Shown in pieces: positions 13,789 to 23,367 of a DNA stretch of 64,000 bases. The translations under genes were made by a program, and so were the position numbers. The number at the start of each line of letters is the position of its first letter. The stretch's first letter is position 1. This DNA is from Silurus meridionalis. Its lineage: Eukaryota > Chordata > Actinopteri > Siluriformes > Siluridae. Below the pieces are notes generated by a model. The model had not been told where the DNA came from. It worked only from the letters and a program-made list of their open reading frames with translations, and searched no databases. The stretch covers positions 9,904,132 through 9,968,131 of the forward strand of contig NC_060885.1 in the NCBI RefSeq assembly GCF_014805685.1, in the 5' to 3' direction.

Positions 13789-16576
13789 CATGCACAGCCA
13801 TACGCATAAAATCAAATACAAAAATGCATACAGTTTTTGCATATGGTGTCTGTGTGTTTAGGTGCCCAACCGTTTCGCCGTTCTGTTTGTTCTCCTATCT
13901 TTTTGTGGAGTTTAATCATCATGGCAATGACCCAGCTCCGCATTATATTTTATATGGGAGCCATGAATAAGATGCTGGAGTTCCTGGTCACACATGGTGA
14001 CCTCAATGGTGAGCATCCCAAACATTTTTTTTTTTTTAAATAAACACCTTTGGTGTTTTAACTGCGTTTGTATTTTTATATAAGTTACTTATTTTTTTTT
14101 TTATCAGAATGATTCTGATTTCTTTATTTTTGTAGAAAGTTCTTGGCTTTTCACCATAGTAGTGGATGACAGAGCTTTGCATATGTGTGATTGGACATGA
14201 TTATATTCTGTAGGGGTGTCATTAATTTTGGTTTAATTGCTTCCACTCTAATGAAGGCATGGATAAGAATATATTATATCACTGAGGCACAAACTCCTCA
14301 GTGAACAGAAAATATGTGTTGTGCATGTGTTTTCATGCTTAACTTCTATTCACTCTTTCTTCTTAAACAGCTCCAGAAAAGTTAATGCAAGAGGCAGAAG
14401 AACAAGGTGAGAAAAGTCTAACAAATAAAGTGTGAACATAAAGTGGCAATCTAGAACATTCTAAATAAATGCATTTTTGATGCCATGAATACAACAATGT
14501 TGTAGATCAAATCTGATGTGTGGTGCATGCATTTCCTCAGTAAGCTTCTACTCGTCTATCTTCGGCACTATGCAGCTGCTGTGTCTCCTGACTTCCCCTC
14601 TTATTGGGTACATCATGGACTGGAGGATAAAAGAGTGCGAGGAGGACAATAGCTTGGTGGATGGCGAGAAAAGGTTACAAAATTGATCAAAACTTACTCA
14701 AACTCTAATTATCAAATTTTAATTATCTAATCATCTCTTATGATTAACATAACCTTTTTAATACAGGCCACCCAAGAGAGACAAAAAGATCCAGAAACTC
14801 ACCAATGCAATCCGAGCTGTTATCTTTACCAACCTCTTGCTAGTGTTGTTTGGCATCATATGCTTGATAGACAACCTTCCTGTCCAGGTAGGACACACAC
14901 GTGTGTAATACATTCCTGTTTTTCATTTTGATGCATTGATAGATCTCACTCTATTTTATTTATTTGTATCTACAGTGGAATCCGCTTATCTCGACCTCGG
15001 TTACCTCGACAACCCTATTAAGTCGACGTTTTTGAAGTGGAATCGCCAAATTCTTGCTTTTTCTAAGCATTTTTTTATCGGTTATGTCGGTTATGTTTTT
15101 TATGTCGCCAAACCCTAATATCTCGAGCACAAGGGGGGAAAAATTTGCCATTTAACGTCGGTGCAGCCGCAGAAGAACTCGCGGAAGTGGCGGAAAAATC
15201 AAACCTTACAGCTGCTACAGCTGTTGTATTGTATACTGGTGAATCTCTGCTGTTAGTTAGTGCTAGTGTTCGTAGTGTTAGTAGGGGCGCGGCGCGGCTT
15301 TGGGAAGAAAAGCGCAGCTGTTGAGAGAGTGCCGGTGTGAAGGCATGTACCGGGATACGCATGCGCGATAACAACGACCGCCGTGAACCAACATATACCA
15401 ACAATAACGGACGGTGAGAGTGTGGAAGTTTAAATAGGAGCTGGTGATGATGATAAACGAGCACCGTATGTGCGCGATTGAATCGGAGCTTCAGAGAAAG
15501 CGGCCGAAAGCACCTGACACGCTGAAGGGGCGAAGGGGTGTGGCAGGTGGATTCCTGACAGATAAACATGTACTGTATGTATTTTTATAGCATGCCTTCA
15601 TCAAACAAATCGCAGCAACGCTGTTGTGTAAAAAAAAACTTCAAAAACACGTGCATGCACATTCTCATTTATTAACGCACATCATGTACATAAAGAAATT
15701 TCAAGCACGTTAATATATTGCCGCCATTTTGATTTTCGTTTATCTCGATCATCGGTTATCTTGATGCTTTTTGGCGACCCCCTAGGACATCGACATAACC
15801 GGGTTCCACTGTATTTAATCATCTAATTATCTAGTCATCTATGTATTTATCTACATCTATGCATATAAAACATTTATAATTGTAAAATCTTCTCTCAATG
15901 TCTGTCATAGTTTCTGTCTTTCGTTCTTCATACTGTTGTAAGAGGTTTCATTCACTCTTGCTGTGGAGGACTCTATGCTGCTGTGTAAGTCATGATAGTA
16001 TGTGCATGAAGTTTCATTTGCACTCTTAAATCTACTTAGAATAGCCATTTGCATTTACTTAAAATATACCAGTCCCATTAGTTTTGCCAAACATGTTTAA
16101 TGGAAATTATTTAAAATAAAATAAGAATTGTTTAATTATTGTGCGTAACATTTATGTGCTGCAGTCATGTTGCTACTACTTTTAATTGGTGCCATGAGCT
16201 CTGAAGATTAGGGATTAGTCAGTTGGAGAACACTTTAGTGTAGCCAGGTAATAATTCTTTTCCAGCTACAAAGCACTCAAATTATTCAGAGATTAAAATT
16301 CTATGCATTAGATTTATAGGCAGTTTACAAGGAATGTGCAAGTATATAACAATTCTTGCTTTGTGAATACATTTGTATGTGTTTAAATAGATAATAAAAT
16401 ATTAAATAATGTGTTTGTTGATGTTCACTGTCTCGTGATTGTTGTCAGGTACCCACCAAACCACTTTGGCACACTGACGGGCCTGCAGTCTCTATTGAGT
16501 GCTCTGTTTGCTCTCCTTCAGCAGCCCCTGTTTGTTCTTATGTTGGGTCCACTCGGAGGAGATCCTTATTGGGTGA

Positions 16577-16650
<74 letters not shown>

Positions 16651-17340
16651 GTTTCAATATTGTGATACTTCATGTACAGTTCATAGTACAGGTGCACCAG
16701 CAAGAGCACAATTTGCTTTAAGGTTAATTTACTAAAGTAATTTTTCCCTTTTTTTGATGGTTGCCAAAAGTTTCTGGAGTTAACATCCTGGAGTATTCAA
16801 GACGGTTGATTTAGTCATCTTTGCTTACTCGCTCTAATCATGTGCTTGTAATCATATAAAGCACATCATTTCATATTTCATTAATCATTTAAACACATAC
16901 ATTTATGGATCATTTTGTTTGGTTCAGAAATCTATTTGTGTAAATGAATGTAGGATTTTCACAAAAAAGTTAAGGATTCTTTTTGTACCAAATGGTAATT
17001 ACTGAATATTAATAAATATATTTTGGGTTGAGATGAAAAAGAAAGGTTTGACTATCATTGCATCATTGTGCAAGTCATGCACAGAAATTTCTAATAGATC
17101 TAATGGACCTCTATTTTTTTTTTCTTGTCTCCCAAATAACAGATCAACTTTGGGCTGCTGATTTTCTCATTATCTGGCTTCCTGTTGCCAGGATACTTGT
17201 TCTACCATCGCAGACAACTCATTAAACAGAAGAAGGTACTGGATCAGGCAGCGACTGGCCAATCAGCAATTGTTCTAAATCAGTCAGCAAACAGCCCTGA
17301 GAAACTCTACAGTGATGGGTTTGATACAGATGAGGCTTAA
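4197..17340 (+). CDS. slc43a1: slc43a1, LAT3-type large neutral amino-acid transporter (14 coding exons)
   Basis: Sodium-independent carrier for large neutral amino acids (major facilitator superfamily, SLC43), plasma membrane. Coding exons: 4197-4350, 5063-5249, 6290-6345, 8487-8563, 11577-11669, 12645-12778, 12868-13019, 13862-14008, 14371-14406, 14541-14673, 14767-14887, 15911-15984, 16449-16572, 17143-17340. All introns are GT-AG and the phases join into 562 codons including stop, close to the roughly 559-residue human protein. The N-terminus [16 protein letters not shown] is diagnostic. TM1 is about residues 15-38. The first extracellular loop has sequons N53-E-T and N60-S-S, and the MFS loop reads [11 protein letters not shown]. 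The ATG lies 4 bases after an acceptor at 4191-4193, so a non-coding first exon must lie upstream; I could not place it. Whether this is the a or b fish paralogue is undecided. The introns hold most of the local transposons. Confidence 0.95.
4426..4757. mobile_element. MITE with CCCCGTTTATC/GATAAACCGGGG-type inverted ends
   Basis: Left end CAGTAATTCCCCGTTTATC and right end AAACCGTGGTAAAGCGGGGG are imperfect inverted repeats. The element lies in slc43a1 intron 1 and abuts a (TA)n tract at 4759-4820. Non-coding; pogo/mariner-like by style of ends. Confidence 0.6.
4759..4820. repeat. (TA)n microsatellite
   Basis: Uninterrupted TA repeats next to the MITE end. Confidence 0.95.
4836..4950. repeat. 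dispersed repeat, copy 1 (second copy 63851-63960)
   Basis: GATTATCTTAAAATTCACAG is shared exactly with 63853 onward, followed by GCAGCGGGA and further diverged matches for about 100 bases. Family not recognised. Confidence 0.5.
5870..6176 (-). repeat. degraded tRNA-type SINE
   Basis: The right end is the complement of GGTGGTAGCTCAGTGGTTAA, a tRNA-like head. The left contains a degraded GGGCCTTGTTCAA block. Similar in layout to 1194-1476. It lies in slc43a1 intron 2, just before exon 3. Confidence 0.45.
6373..6438. repeat. (TG)n microsatellite
   Basis: About 33 TG units, 27 bases after the exon 3 donor of slc43a1. Confidence 0.95.
6800..6925. mobile_element. 126-bp MITE (CAGTGGTGTGAAAAAGTG ends)
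   Basis: Left CAGTGGTGTGAAAAAGTG and the complement of right CACCTTTTTACACCACTG match over almost the whole terminal repeat. Flanked by TA at 6798-6799 and 6926-6927. The second TA is also the left target site of the next element. Confidence 0.8.
6928..8364 (-). mobile_element. Tc1-like element with decayed transposase
   Basis: Termini CAGTATCTCACAAAAGTGAG and its near-complement GTACCCACTTTTGTGAGATACTG are flanked by TA (6926-6927, 8365-8366). The length of 1437 bp suits an autonomous Tc1 element. The minus strand at 7204-7416 still encodes [17 protein letters not shown], the third-catalytic-residue region of a Tc1 transposase. Stops and frameshifts make it a pseudogene. Confidence 0.8.
9779..9840. 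repeat. (GA)n microsatellite
   Basis: Nearly pure GA repeats within slc43a1 intron 4. Confidence 0.95.
10295..11166. mobile_element. hAT-like non-autonomous element
   Basis: Left end TAGGGGTGTAACGGCACACG and right end (complement TGGTGTGTAAAGGTACAC) resemble the well-known GGGTGTAACGGTAC hAT family. The flanking octamers CCACACAC and ATACACAC are nearly alike, fitting an aged 8-bp duplication. No transposase remains. It contains a SINE-tail fragment (10377-10425) and a (TAA)n tract (11044-11078). Confidence 0.65.
11044..11078. repeat. (TAA)n microsatellite
   Basis: Trinucleotide run inside the hAT-like element. Confidence 0.9.
11395..11475 (+). repeat. retroposon tail fragment
   Basis: TTTCACTGCATG...TATGTGACAAATAAAATTTG is the 3' end of a common fish retroposon. 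The same tail appears complemented at 32345-32450. Confidence 0.5.
13029..13071. repeat. (CA)n microsatellite
   Basis: CA repeats ten bases after the exon 7 donor of slc43a1. Confidence 0.9.
13098..13705 (+). pseudogene. 5'-truncated non-LTR retrotransposon reverse-transcriptase relic
   Basis: Translation gives [19 protein letters not shown] and then [20 protein letters not shown], then [16 protein letters not shown] and the start of the thumb/C-terminal region. This is the YADD-box part of an RTE-like fish LINE. The expected FADD box reads FAND here, and stops and frame changes follow. It lies in slc43a1 intron 7 and ends in a (TA)n tract. Confidence 0.75.
13714..13784. repeat. (TA)n microsatellite
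   Basis: About 70 bases of TA with one TG interruption, 78 bases before exon 8 of slc43a1. Confidence 0.95.
14973..15811. mobile_element. pogo/Tigger-like non-autonomous element
   Basis: Left CAGTGGAATCCGCTTATCTC and the complement of the right end, CAGTGGAACCCGGTTATGTC, form inverted repeats, each flanked by TA (14971-14972, 15812-15813). 839 bp, with a GC-richer core and no recognisable transposase. It sits in slc43a1 intron 11. Confidence 0.75.
16578..16648. repeat. (CA)n microsatellite
   Basis: About 35 CA units starting 5 bases after the exon 13 donor of slc43a1. Confidence 0.95.
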
Positions 17341-17598
17341 GAAGGAATAATGCAGAAAACTACTTTGTGACAATGACAATTGCATTCTTGCTTTTTTGAA
17401 CCACAAACTTGAATACAAACAACTATGATCATGGACATTTTTTGTGAGACATTTATGAACATTTAGCTGTATATTGGGATTAAAAAAGGGAGCAATTAGT
17501 AAATGGTCCAAATTTTTAAAACGCACAATTTATAAATTCTTTGGATGTAACTTTTAGATCCGACCAACTGACCGAATCAGCAGGATTGTTTTTCTTTA

Positions 17599-17604
17599 AA
17601 TAAA
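17599..17604 (+). promoter_or_regulatory. candidate slc43a1 poly(A) signal
   Basis: AATAAA lies 259 bases after the slc43a1 stop. A second AATAAA at 18277-18282 could serve a longer 3' UTR. Neither is proven without transcript data. Confidence 0.4.
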
Positions 17605-18508
17605 ATGAATAGAGCTAATTTATCAAGCTGAATATAAACAAAAAGTATTTGTGAAACATTTACAGAGAAAATTATATTTTATGAAAGTTTTTTTTTTTAG
17701 TTTTTTTTATTTATAAGCTGACACTTAAATTAACCTCGCATAAAGGTTGTGCAGAATTTTATATTAAGATAACGAATTATATAACGAATTATTATAACGA
17801 ATTCATAAACTACAATATGTAGGGCTAAAGAGAAATGGTGCTCAACAACATAGGTCTCTGTCTGTGATAGCGAATGCAATGTGGAAGCTGAGCTGTATTA
17901 CTGGATGATTTAGGCACACTATTACCTCTTAAAAATAACAACAGAAAACAGCAGGTTATCAAAATGATGTCACTGAACAACCATTGTTTGCTTCCCAGAA
18001 GCAAAAAATGATTTTAAAGATTCTTCACAGAGCCATACACCTTAACAAAGAACCTTTTAAGGAAACTTATTTTTGAGAGTATACTTAGAAGGCACTCTTT
18101 TACCATTCAGCTGTCATTCTGTCAATTTTTCAGCTCTATAATAACTTGCTGCACTGTGAAGGTGCTCAGCCATATTGAACAGAAGTGTACAAAGACAATG
18201 ATTGGAATTTAGGTTTGGCCTACAGAAACATTTATACAATATCTAATTACTGACTAATGAATGTAATGCAGTTTGCAATAAAACATAGCAGCTGACTGGC
18301 TGTATCACCATAAGATACCTCCAGATAGAACTCAATTAATCCATTATATCTAATGAGTTGGCTTTTGGTACTGCATGTGTACATTAGGGTCTCTTTTAAA
18401 TAGTAAAGTTGTGTTGGTTACTGTAGTTTATGCCTACTGTTTAAAACAACATAGATTTGCTTCTTCGCTGTTTATTTTAATGTGTTCGGCTTCTATTTCT
18501 TCAGAAAT

Positions 18509-20237
18509 GAGGTCACTATCATGGTTGGGTTCTTGGGCAAGATCTTTAATTGTAAACTGCTCAGTTGTATCCTGACTCAACTCTAAGTGACTTTGGATGA
18601 AATGAGTAGATGTTCATAAATGTATGGTTGTTGAAATATTCAACTGCTCATTGAGCTTGTGCATCTTTACTTTGCACTATGTATGATTACACTGTCATGT
18701 TAGATTTATAGAGCTGTCAGAAACATTGTTTTAACAGCAGTCAGTGTACTTTTTGTGCAGAATTATGAAATGGATCTCATGATCATGGGAGAACAAGAGA
18801 TGCTGGTAAACTGCCATGAATATTTTCATGGACTTCCACCTTAAGAGTTTGATGATGAATTGCACTTCTTCCATAAGGAATTTATTTATCTGTGTATTAT
18901 GTATTTTTTTTGTTCACAAATCTGTCTAAATTTGTGTTAGTGAGCACTCCTCCTTTGCAGAGAGAATCCATCCACCTCACAGGTGTGGCATATCAAGATG
19001 CTGATTGGACAGCATGATTATTGCACAGGTGTGCTTTAGGCTGGCCACAATATAAGACCACTCTAAAATGTGCAGTTTAACTGTATTTGGGGGTCCAAAA
19101 CCAGTCAGTATCTGGTGTGACCAACATTTTCCTCACGCAGTGCAACACATCTCCTTCGCGTAGAGTTGATCAGGTTGTTGATTGTGGCCTGTGGAAAGTG
19201 GGTCCACTCCTTTTTAATAGCTGTGCAAGATATTTTCAACTGGAACACACTGACGAGCATGCAGATGAGCTTTCCTGAGACGCTTTCTGAGAGTTTAAAC
19301 AAAAATTATTTGGGTATGCAAATGGATTGTTACAGCTGCTGTCCAGGTGGATGGTCTCAGACAATCTTGGAGGTCACTATCATGGTTGGGTTCTTGGGCA
19401 AGATCTTTAATTGTAAACTGCTCAGTTGTATCCTGACTCAACTCTAAGTGACTTTGGATGAAATGAGTAGATGTTCATAAATGTATGGTTGTTGAAATAT
19501 TCAACTGCTCATTGAGCTTGTGCATCTTTACTTTGCACTATGTATGATTACACTGTCATGTTAGATTTATAGAGCTGTCAGAAACATTGTTTTAACAGCA
19601 GTCAGTGTACTTTTTGTGCAGAATTATGAAATGGATCTCATGATCATGGGAGAACAAGAGATGCTGGTAAACTGCCATGAATATTTTCATGGACTTCCAC
19701 CTTAAGAGTTTGATGATGAATTGCACTTCTTCCATAAGGAATTTATTTATCTATGTATTATGTATTTTTTTTGTTCACAAATCTGTCTAAATTTGTGTTA
19801 GTGAGCACTCCTCCTTTGCAGAGAGAATCCATCCACCTCACAGGTGTGGCATATCAAGATGCTGATTGGACAGCATGATTATTGCACAGGTGTGCTTTAG
19901 GCTGGCCACAATATAAGACCACTCTAAAATGTGCAGTTTAACTGTATTTAGGGGGGTCCAAAACCAGTCAGTATCTGGTGTGACCAACATTTTCCTCACG
20001 CAGTGCAACACATCTCCTTCGCATAGAGTTGATCAGGTTGTTGATTGTGGCCTGTGGAAAGTGGGTCCACTCCTTTTTAATAGCTGTGCAAGATATTTTC
20101 AACTGGAACACACTGACGAGCATGCAGATGAGCTTTCCTGAAACGCTTTCTGAGAGTTTAAACAAAAATTATTTGGGTATGCAAATGGATTGTTACAGCT
20201 GCTGTCCAGGTGGATGGTCTCAGACAATCTTGGAGGT
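18509..20237. repeat. tandem duplication, two units of about 861-863 bp
   Basis: The segment from CACTATCATGG (18514) to CTTGGAGGT (19374) recurs from 19375 to 20237. I found four differences: CTGTGT/CTATGT, TTTGGGGG/TTTAGGGGGG (+2 bases), TCGCGTAG/TCGCATAG and CTGAGACG/CTGAAACG. The pentamer GAGGT sits at all three junctions. The right half of each unit is part of a Tc1-like element. Confidence 0.9.
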
Positions 20238-20711
20238 GAAGATGCTGGATGTGGAGGTGCTGGGCTGGTGTGTTTACACATGGTCTGCGGTTGTGAGGCA
20301 GGTTGGACGTACTGCCAGATTTTCACGAGCAACAGCTCTGGTGGACATTCCTGCAGTCAGCATGCCAATTGCATGCTCCCTCAAAACTTGTGACATCTGT
20401 GCATTGTGCTGTGTGATAAAACTGCACATTTTAGAGTGACCTTTTATTGTGGCAGCCTTAAACACACCTGTGCAATAATCATGCTGTCTAATCAGCATCT
20501 TGATATACCACACCTGTGAGGTGGATGGATTCTCTCGGCAGAGGAGACGTGCTCACTAACACAGATTTAGACACATTTGTGAACAATATTTGAGACAAAT
20601 AGGCTTTTTGTGTACATAGGAAAAGTCTTTATATATATATATATATAAGTTCAATAAAAAAAATGGGGGCAAAAACAAAAGTGTTGCGTGTAGAATTTTG
20701 CTCAGTGTATA
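18913..20711 (-). pseudogene. internally deleted, partly duplicated Tc1-like transposon
   Basis: A 200-base terminal region (TTAGTGAGCAC...CACCTCACAGGTGTGGCATA) occurs in direct form at 18938 and 19799 and inverted at 20400-20560. Minus-strand ORFs at 19105-19302 and 19968-20165 encode IKKEWTHFPQATINNLINS, the C-terminus of a Tc1 transposase; 20274-20513 encodes an N-terminal piece. The catalytic middle is missing. The right end reads AAAAGTGTTGCGTGTAGAAT and then CTCAGTGTA. Confidence 0.75.
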
Positions 20712-20715
20712 TACA

Positions 20716-20979
20716 CAGTGAAACCTCGACACTAGTGACCTCTATAGAACCGAACTAAAAGTAACCCGCGAAAAATCTGATAATTCACGAGAAGCCGCAA
20801 GTGGCTCAAAAGTTCAGAGTAACATTTTAAAACAGAGTTTGTACTAATAAGTTACATAAAAATTTATGAAAAACTATTTGATTAGTGTATTATTTATTTA
20901 AAATAGTAAATAAAACACGACAGTACAGTACAGTTTGCGATTTTTTGTTAACCCCCCCGGGAGTATTGAGGTTGCACTG
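20716..20979. mobile_element. MITE, CAGTGAAACCTCGACACT ends
   Basis: Left CAGTGAAACCTCGACACT and the complement of the right end, CAGTGCAACCTCAATACTCC, are inverted repeats. The interior (GTTTGTACTAATAAGTTA, GAGAAGCCGCAAGTGGCTC) matches the complement of 59100-59240 in a related copy. The right TA (20980-20981) is shared with the next element. Confidence 0.65.
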
Positions 20980-20981
20980 TA

Positions 20982-22535
20982 CAGGGAGTGCAGAATTATT
21001 AGGCAAGTTGTATTTTTGAGGATTAATTTTATTTGAGGATTTAATTTGAACAACAACCATGTTCTCAATGAACACAAAAAACTCATTAATATCAAAGCTG
21101 AATATTTTTGGAAGTAGTTTTTAGTTTTAGCTATTTTAGGGGGATATCTGTGTGTGCAGGTGACTATTACTGTGCATAATTATTAGGCAACAACAAAAAC
21201 AAATTCATACCCATTTCAATTATTTATTTTACCAGTGAAACCAATATAACATCTCAACATTCACAAATATACATTTCTGACATTCAAAACCAAACAAAAA
21301 CAAATCAGTGACCAATATAGCCACCTTTCTTTGCAAGGACACTCAAAAGCCTGCCATCCATGGATTCTGTCAGTGTTTTGATCTGTTCACCATCAACATT
21401 GCGTGCAGCAGCAACCACAGCCTCCCAGACACTGTTCAGAGAGGTGTACTGTTTTCCCTCCTTGTAAATCGCACATTTGATGATGGACCACAGGTTCTCA
21501 ATGGGGTTCAGATCAGGTGAACAAGGAGGCCATATCATTAGATTTTCTTCTTTTATACCCTTTCTTGCCAGCCACGCTGTGGAGTACTTGGGCGTGTGTG
21601 ATGGAGCATTGTCCTGCATGAAAATCATGTTTTTCTTGAAGGATGCAGACTTCTTCCTGTACCACTGCTTGAAGAAGGTGTCTTCCAGAAACTGGCAGTA
21701 GGACTGGGAGTTCAGCTTGACTCCATCCTCAACCCGAAAAGGCCCCACAAGCTCATCTTTGATGATACCAGCCCAAACCAGTACTCCACCTCCACCTTGC
21801 TGGCGTCTGAGTCGGACTGGAGCTCTCTGCCCTTTACCAATCCAGCCACGGGCCCATCCATCTGGCCCATCAAGACTCACTCTCATTTCATCAGTCCATA
21901 AAACCTTAGAAAATCAGTCTTGAGATATTTCTTGGCCCAGTCTTGACGTTTCAGCTTGTGTGTCTTGTTCAGTGGTGGTCGACTTTCTGCCTTTCTTACC
22001 TTGGCCATGTCTCTGAGTATTGCACACCTTGTGCTTTTGGGCACTCAGTGATGTTGCAGCTCTGAAATATGGCCAAACTGGTGGCAAGTGGCATCTTGGC
22101 AGCTGCACGCTTGACTTTTCTCAGTTCACGGGCAGTTATTTTGCGCCTTGGTTTTTCCACACGCTTCTTGCGACCCTGTTGCCTATTTTGAATGAAACGC
22201 TTGATTGTTCGATGATCACGCTTCAGAAGCTTGGCTATTTTAAGACTGCTGCATCCCTCTGCAATATATCTCACTATTTTTGACTTTTCTGAGCCTGTCA
22301 AGTCCTTCTTTTGACCCATTTTGCCAAAGGAAAGGAAGTTGCCTAATAATTATGCACACCTGATATAGGGTGTTGATGTCATTAGACCACACCTTCTCAT
22401 TACAGAGATGCACATCACCTAATATGCTTAATTGGTAGTAGGCTTTCCAGCCTATACAGCTTGGAGTAAGACAACATGCATAACGAGGATGGTGTGGTCA
22501 AAATACTCATTTGCCTAATAATTCTGCACTCCCTG
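20982..22535 (-). mobile_element. near-complete Tc1-like element
   Basis: Termini CAGGGAGTGCAGAATTATTA and GCCTAATAATTCTGCACTCCCTG are perfect inverted repeats over about 24 bases, flanked by TA. 1554 bp. The transposase is on the minus strand: 21996-22319 carries the helix-turn-helix region (MGQKKDLTGSEKSKIVRYIA...AKLLKRDHRTIKRFI) and 21305-21886 the catalytic domain (RQQGGGGVLVWAGI, MQDNAPSHT, PCSPDLNPIENLWS). At least two frameshifts between 21890 and 22010 separate them, so it looks inactive. Confidence 0.9.
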
Positions 22536-22674
22536 TATATATATTTAGAGAGAGAGGCACTAGGTGGACTTTTTCTTTCAATGCTTAATGTCATGTTGGC
22601 TGAATAGTGTTTAGGGTTAATAGGTTAATGATCAGGTTTCTGTTTAATTTTCTGTTTTACTCTGCAATTACTAG

Positions 22675-22885
22675 CTCAAAGGTTAAGGCTCTGGGCTACT
22701 GATCAGAACGTTGGGGTTCATACCACGACACTGCCAAGCTCTTGATCCTTTGAGCAATGCCATTAACACTCTACTCCAGGGGTGCTGTATTATGGCAGGC
22801 CCTGTGCATTGAACACAGTTTCCTAACAAGTTGTAGTGGAAGAATTTCACTGTGCTGTAAAGTGTATGTGACAAGTAAAAGCCTC
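22675..22885 (+). repeat. tRNA-derived SINE
   Basis: GGTTAAGGCTCTGGGCTACT, a GGGGTTCATACC B-box-like motif, TCCAGGGGTGCTGTATTATG and the tail AATTTCACTGTGCTGTAAAG follow in the order of a widespread teleost SINE. Moderately diverged. Confidence 0.65.
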
Positions 22886-23149
22886 CTTTACATATAGGTA
22901 AGCTTGGATTGAGAGAAATCAAAAGTGCCTTCTGCAATAAAAAAAAAATCCATCAAGTATTCACACGCAATTTCTGCTATGTATCACTGCCTTTGTGCTT
23001 CCTTTTGCTTTTTTCTTAAAAATATGTAAACTTTTTTCTGAATAGCGAAATATGAATCACAAGCCAAAGTAAAAAAATTGCTGTGTTTTGCTGATTAATG
23101 AAGATGTTCAGTGTCATAGTGTCCATGACAGCTTTTTCCTTATTAATTA

Positions 23150-23155
23150 TTTATT
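23150..23155 (-). promoter_or_regulatory. candidate med19 poly(A) signal
   Basis: AATAAA on the minus strand, 213 bases past the med19 stop, giving a short 3' UTR. Inferred from position only. Confidence 0.4.
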
Positions 23156-23367
23156 GCATAAATAAACATAAAATTACTGACGTAACAGATATGGTTTGTG
23201 GCAGTATGGTTTGTTGTTTCATCCAAAACAAATACACGAGTAACATACACAAGTTTTAAAAAAAATGTCTTGCACTGCTTATACTCTCATTAAAATAACC
23301 ACTTTCCCCAATTGTCCTTAATGCTATTTACAGTAAAGTCTCTCTGAGTCTCTCATCCTGTGTGCTT

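Noticed and set aside
15075..15569. 164-residue open frame on the minus strand
   Set aside because: Lies wholly inside the pogo-like non-autonomous element at 14973-15811, in the GC-richer core; it has no recognisable domain or codon pattern.
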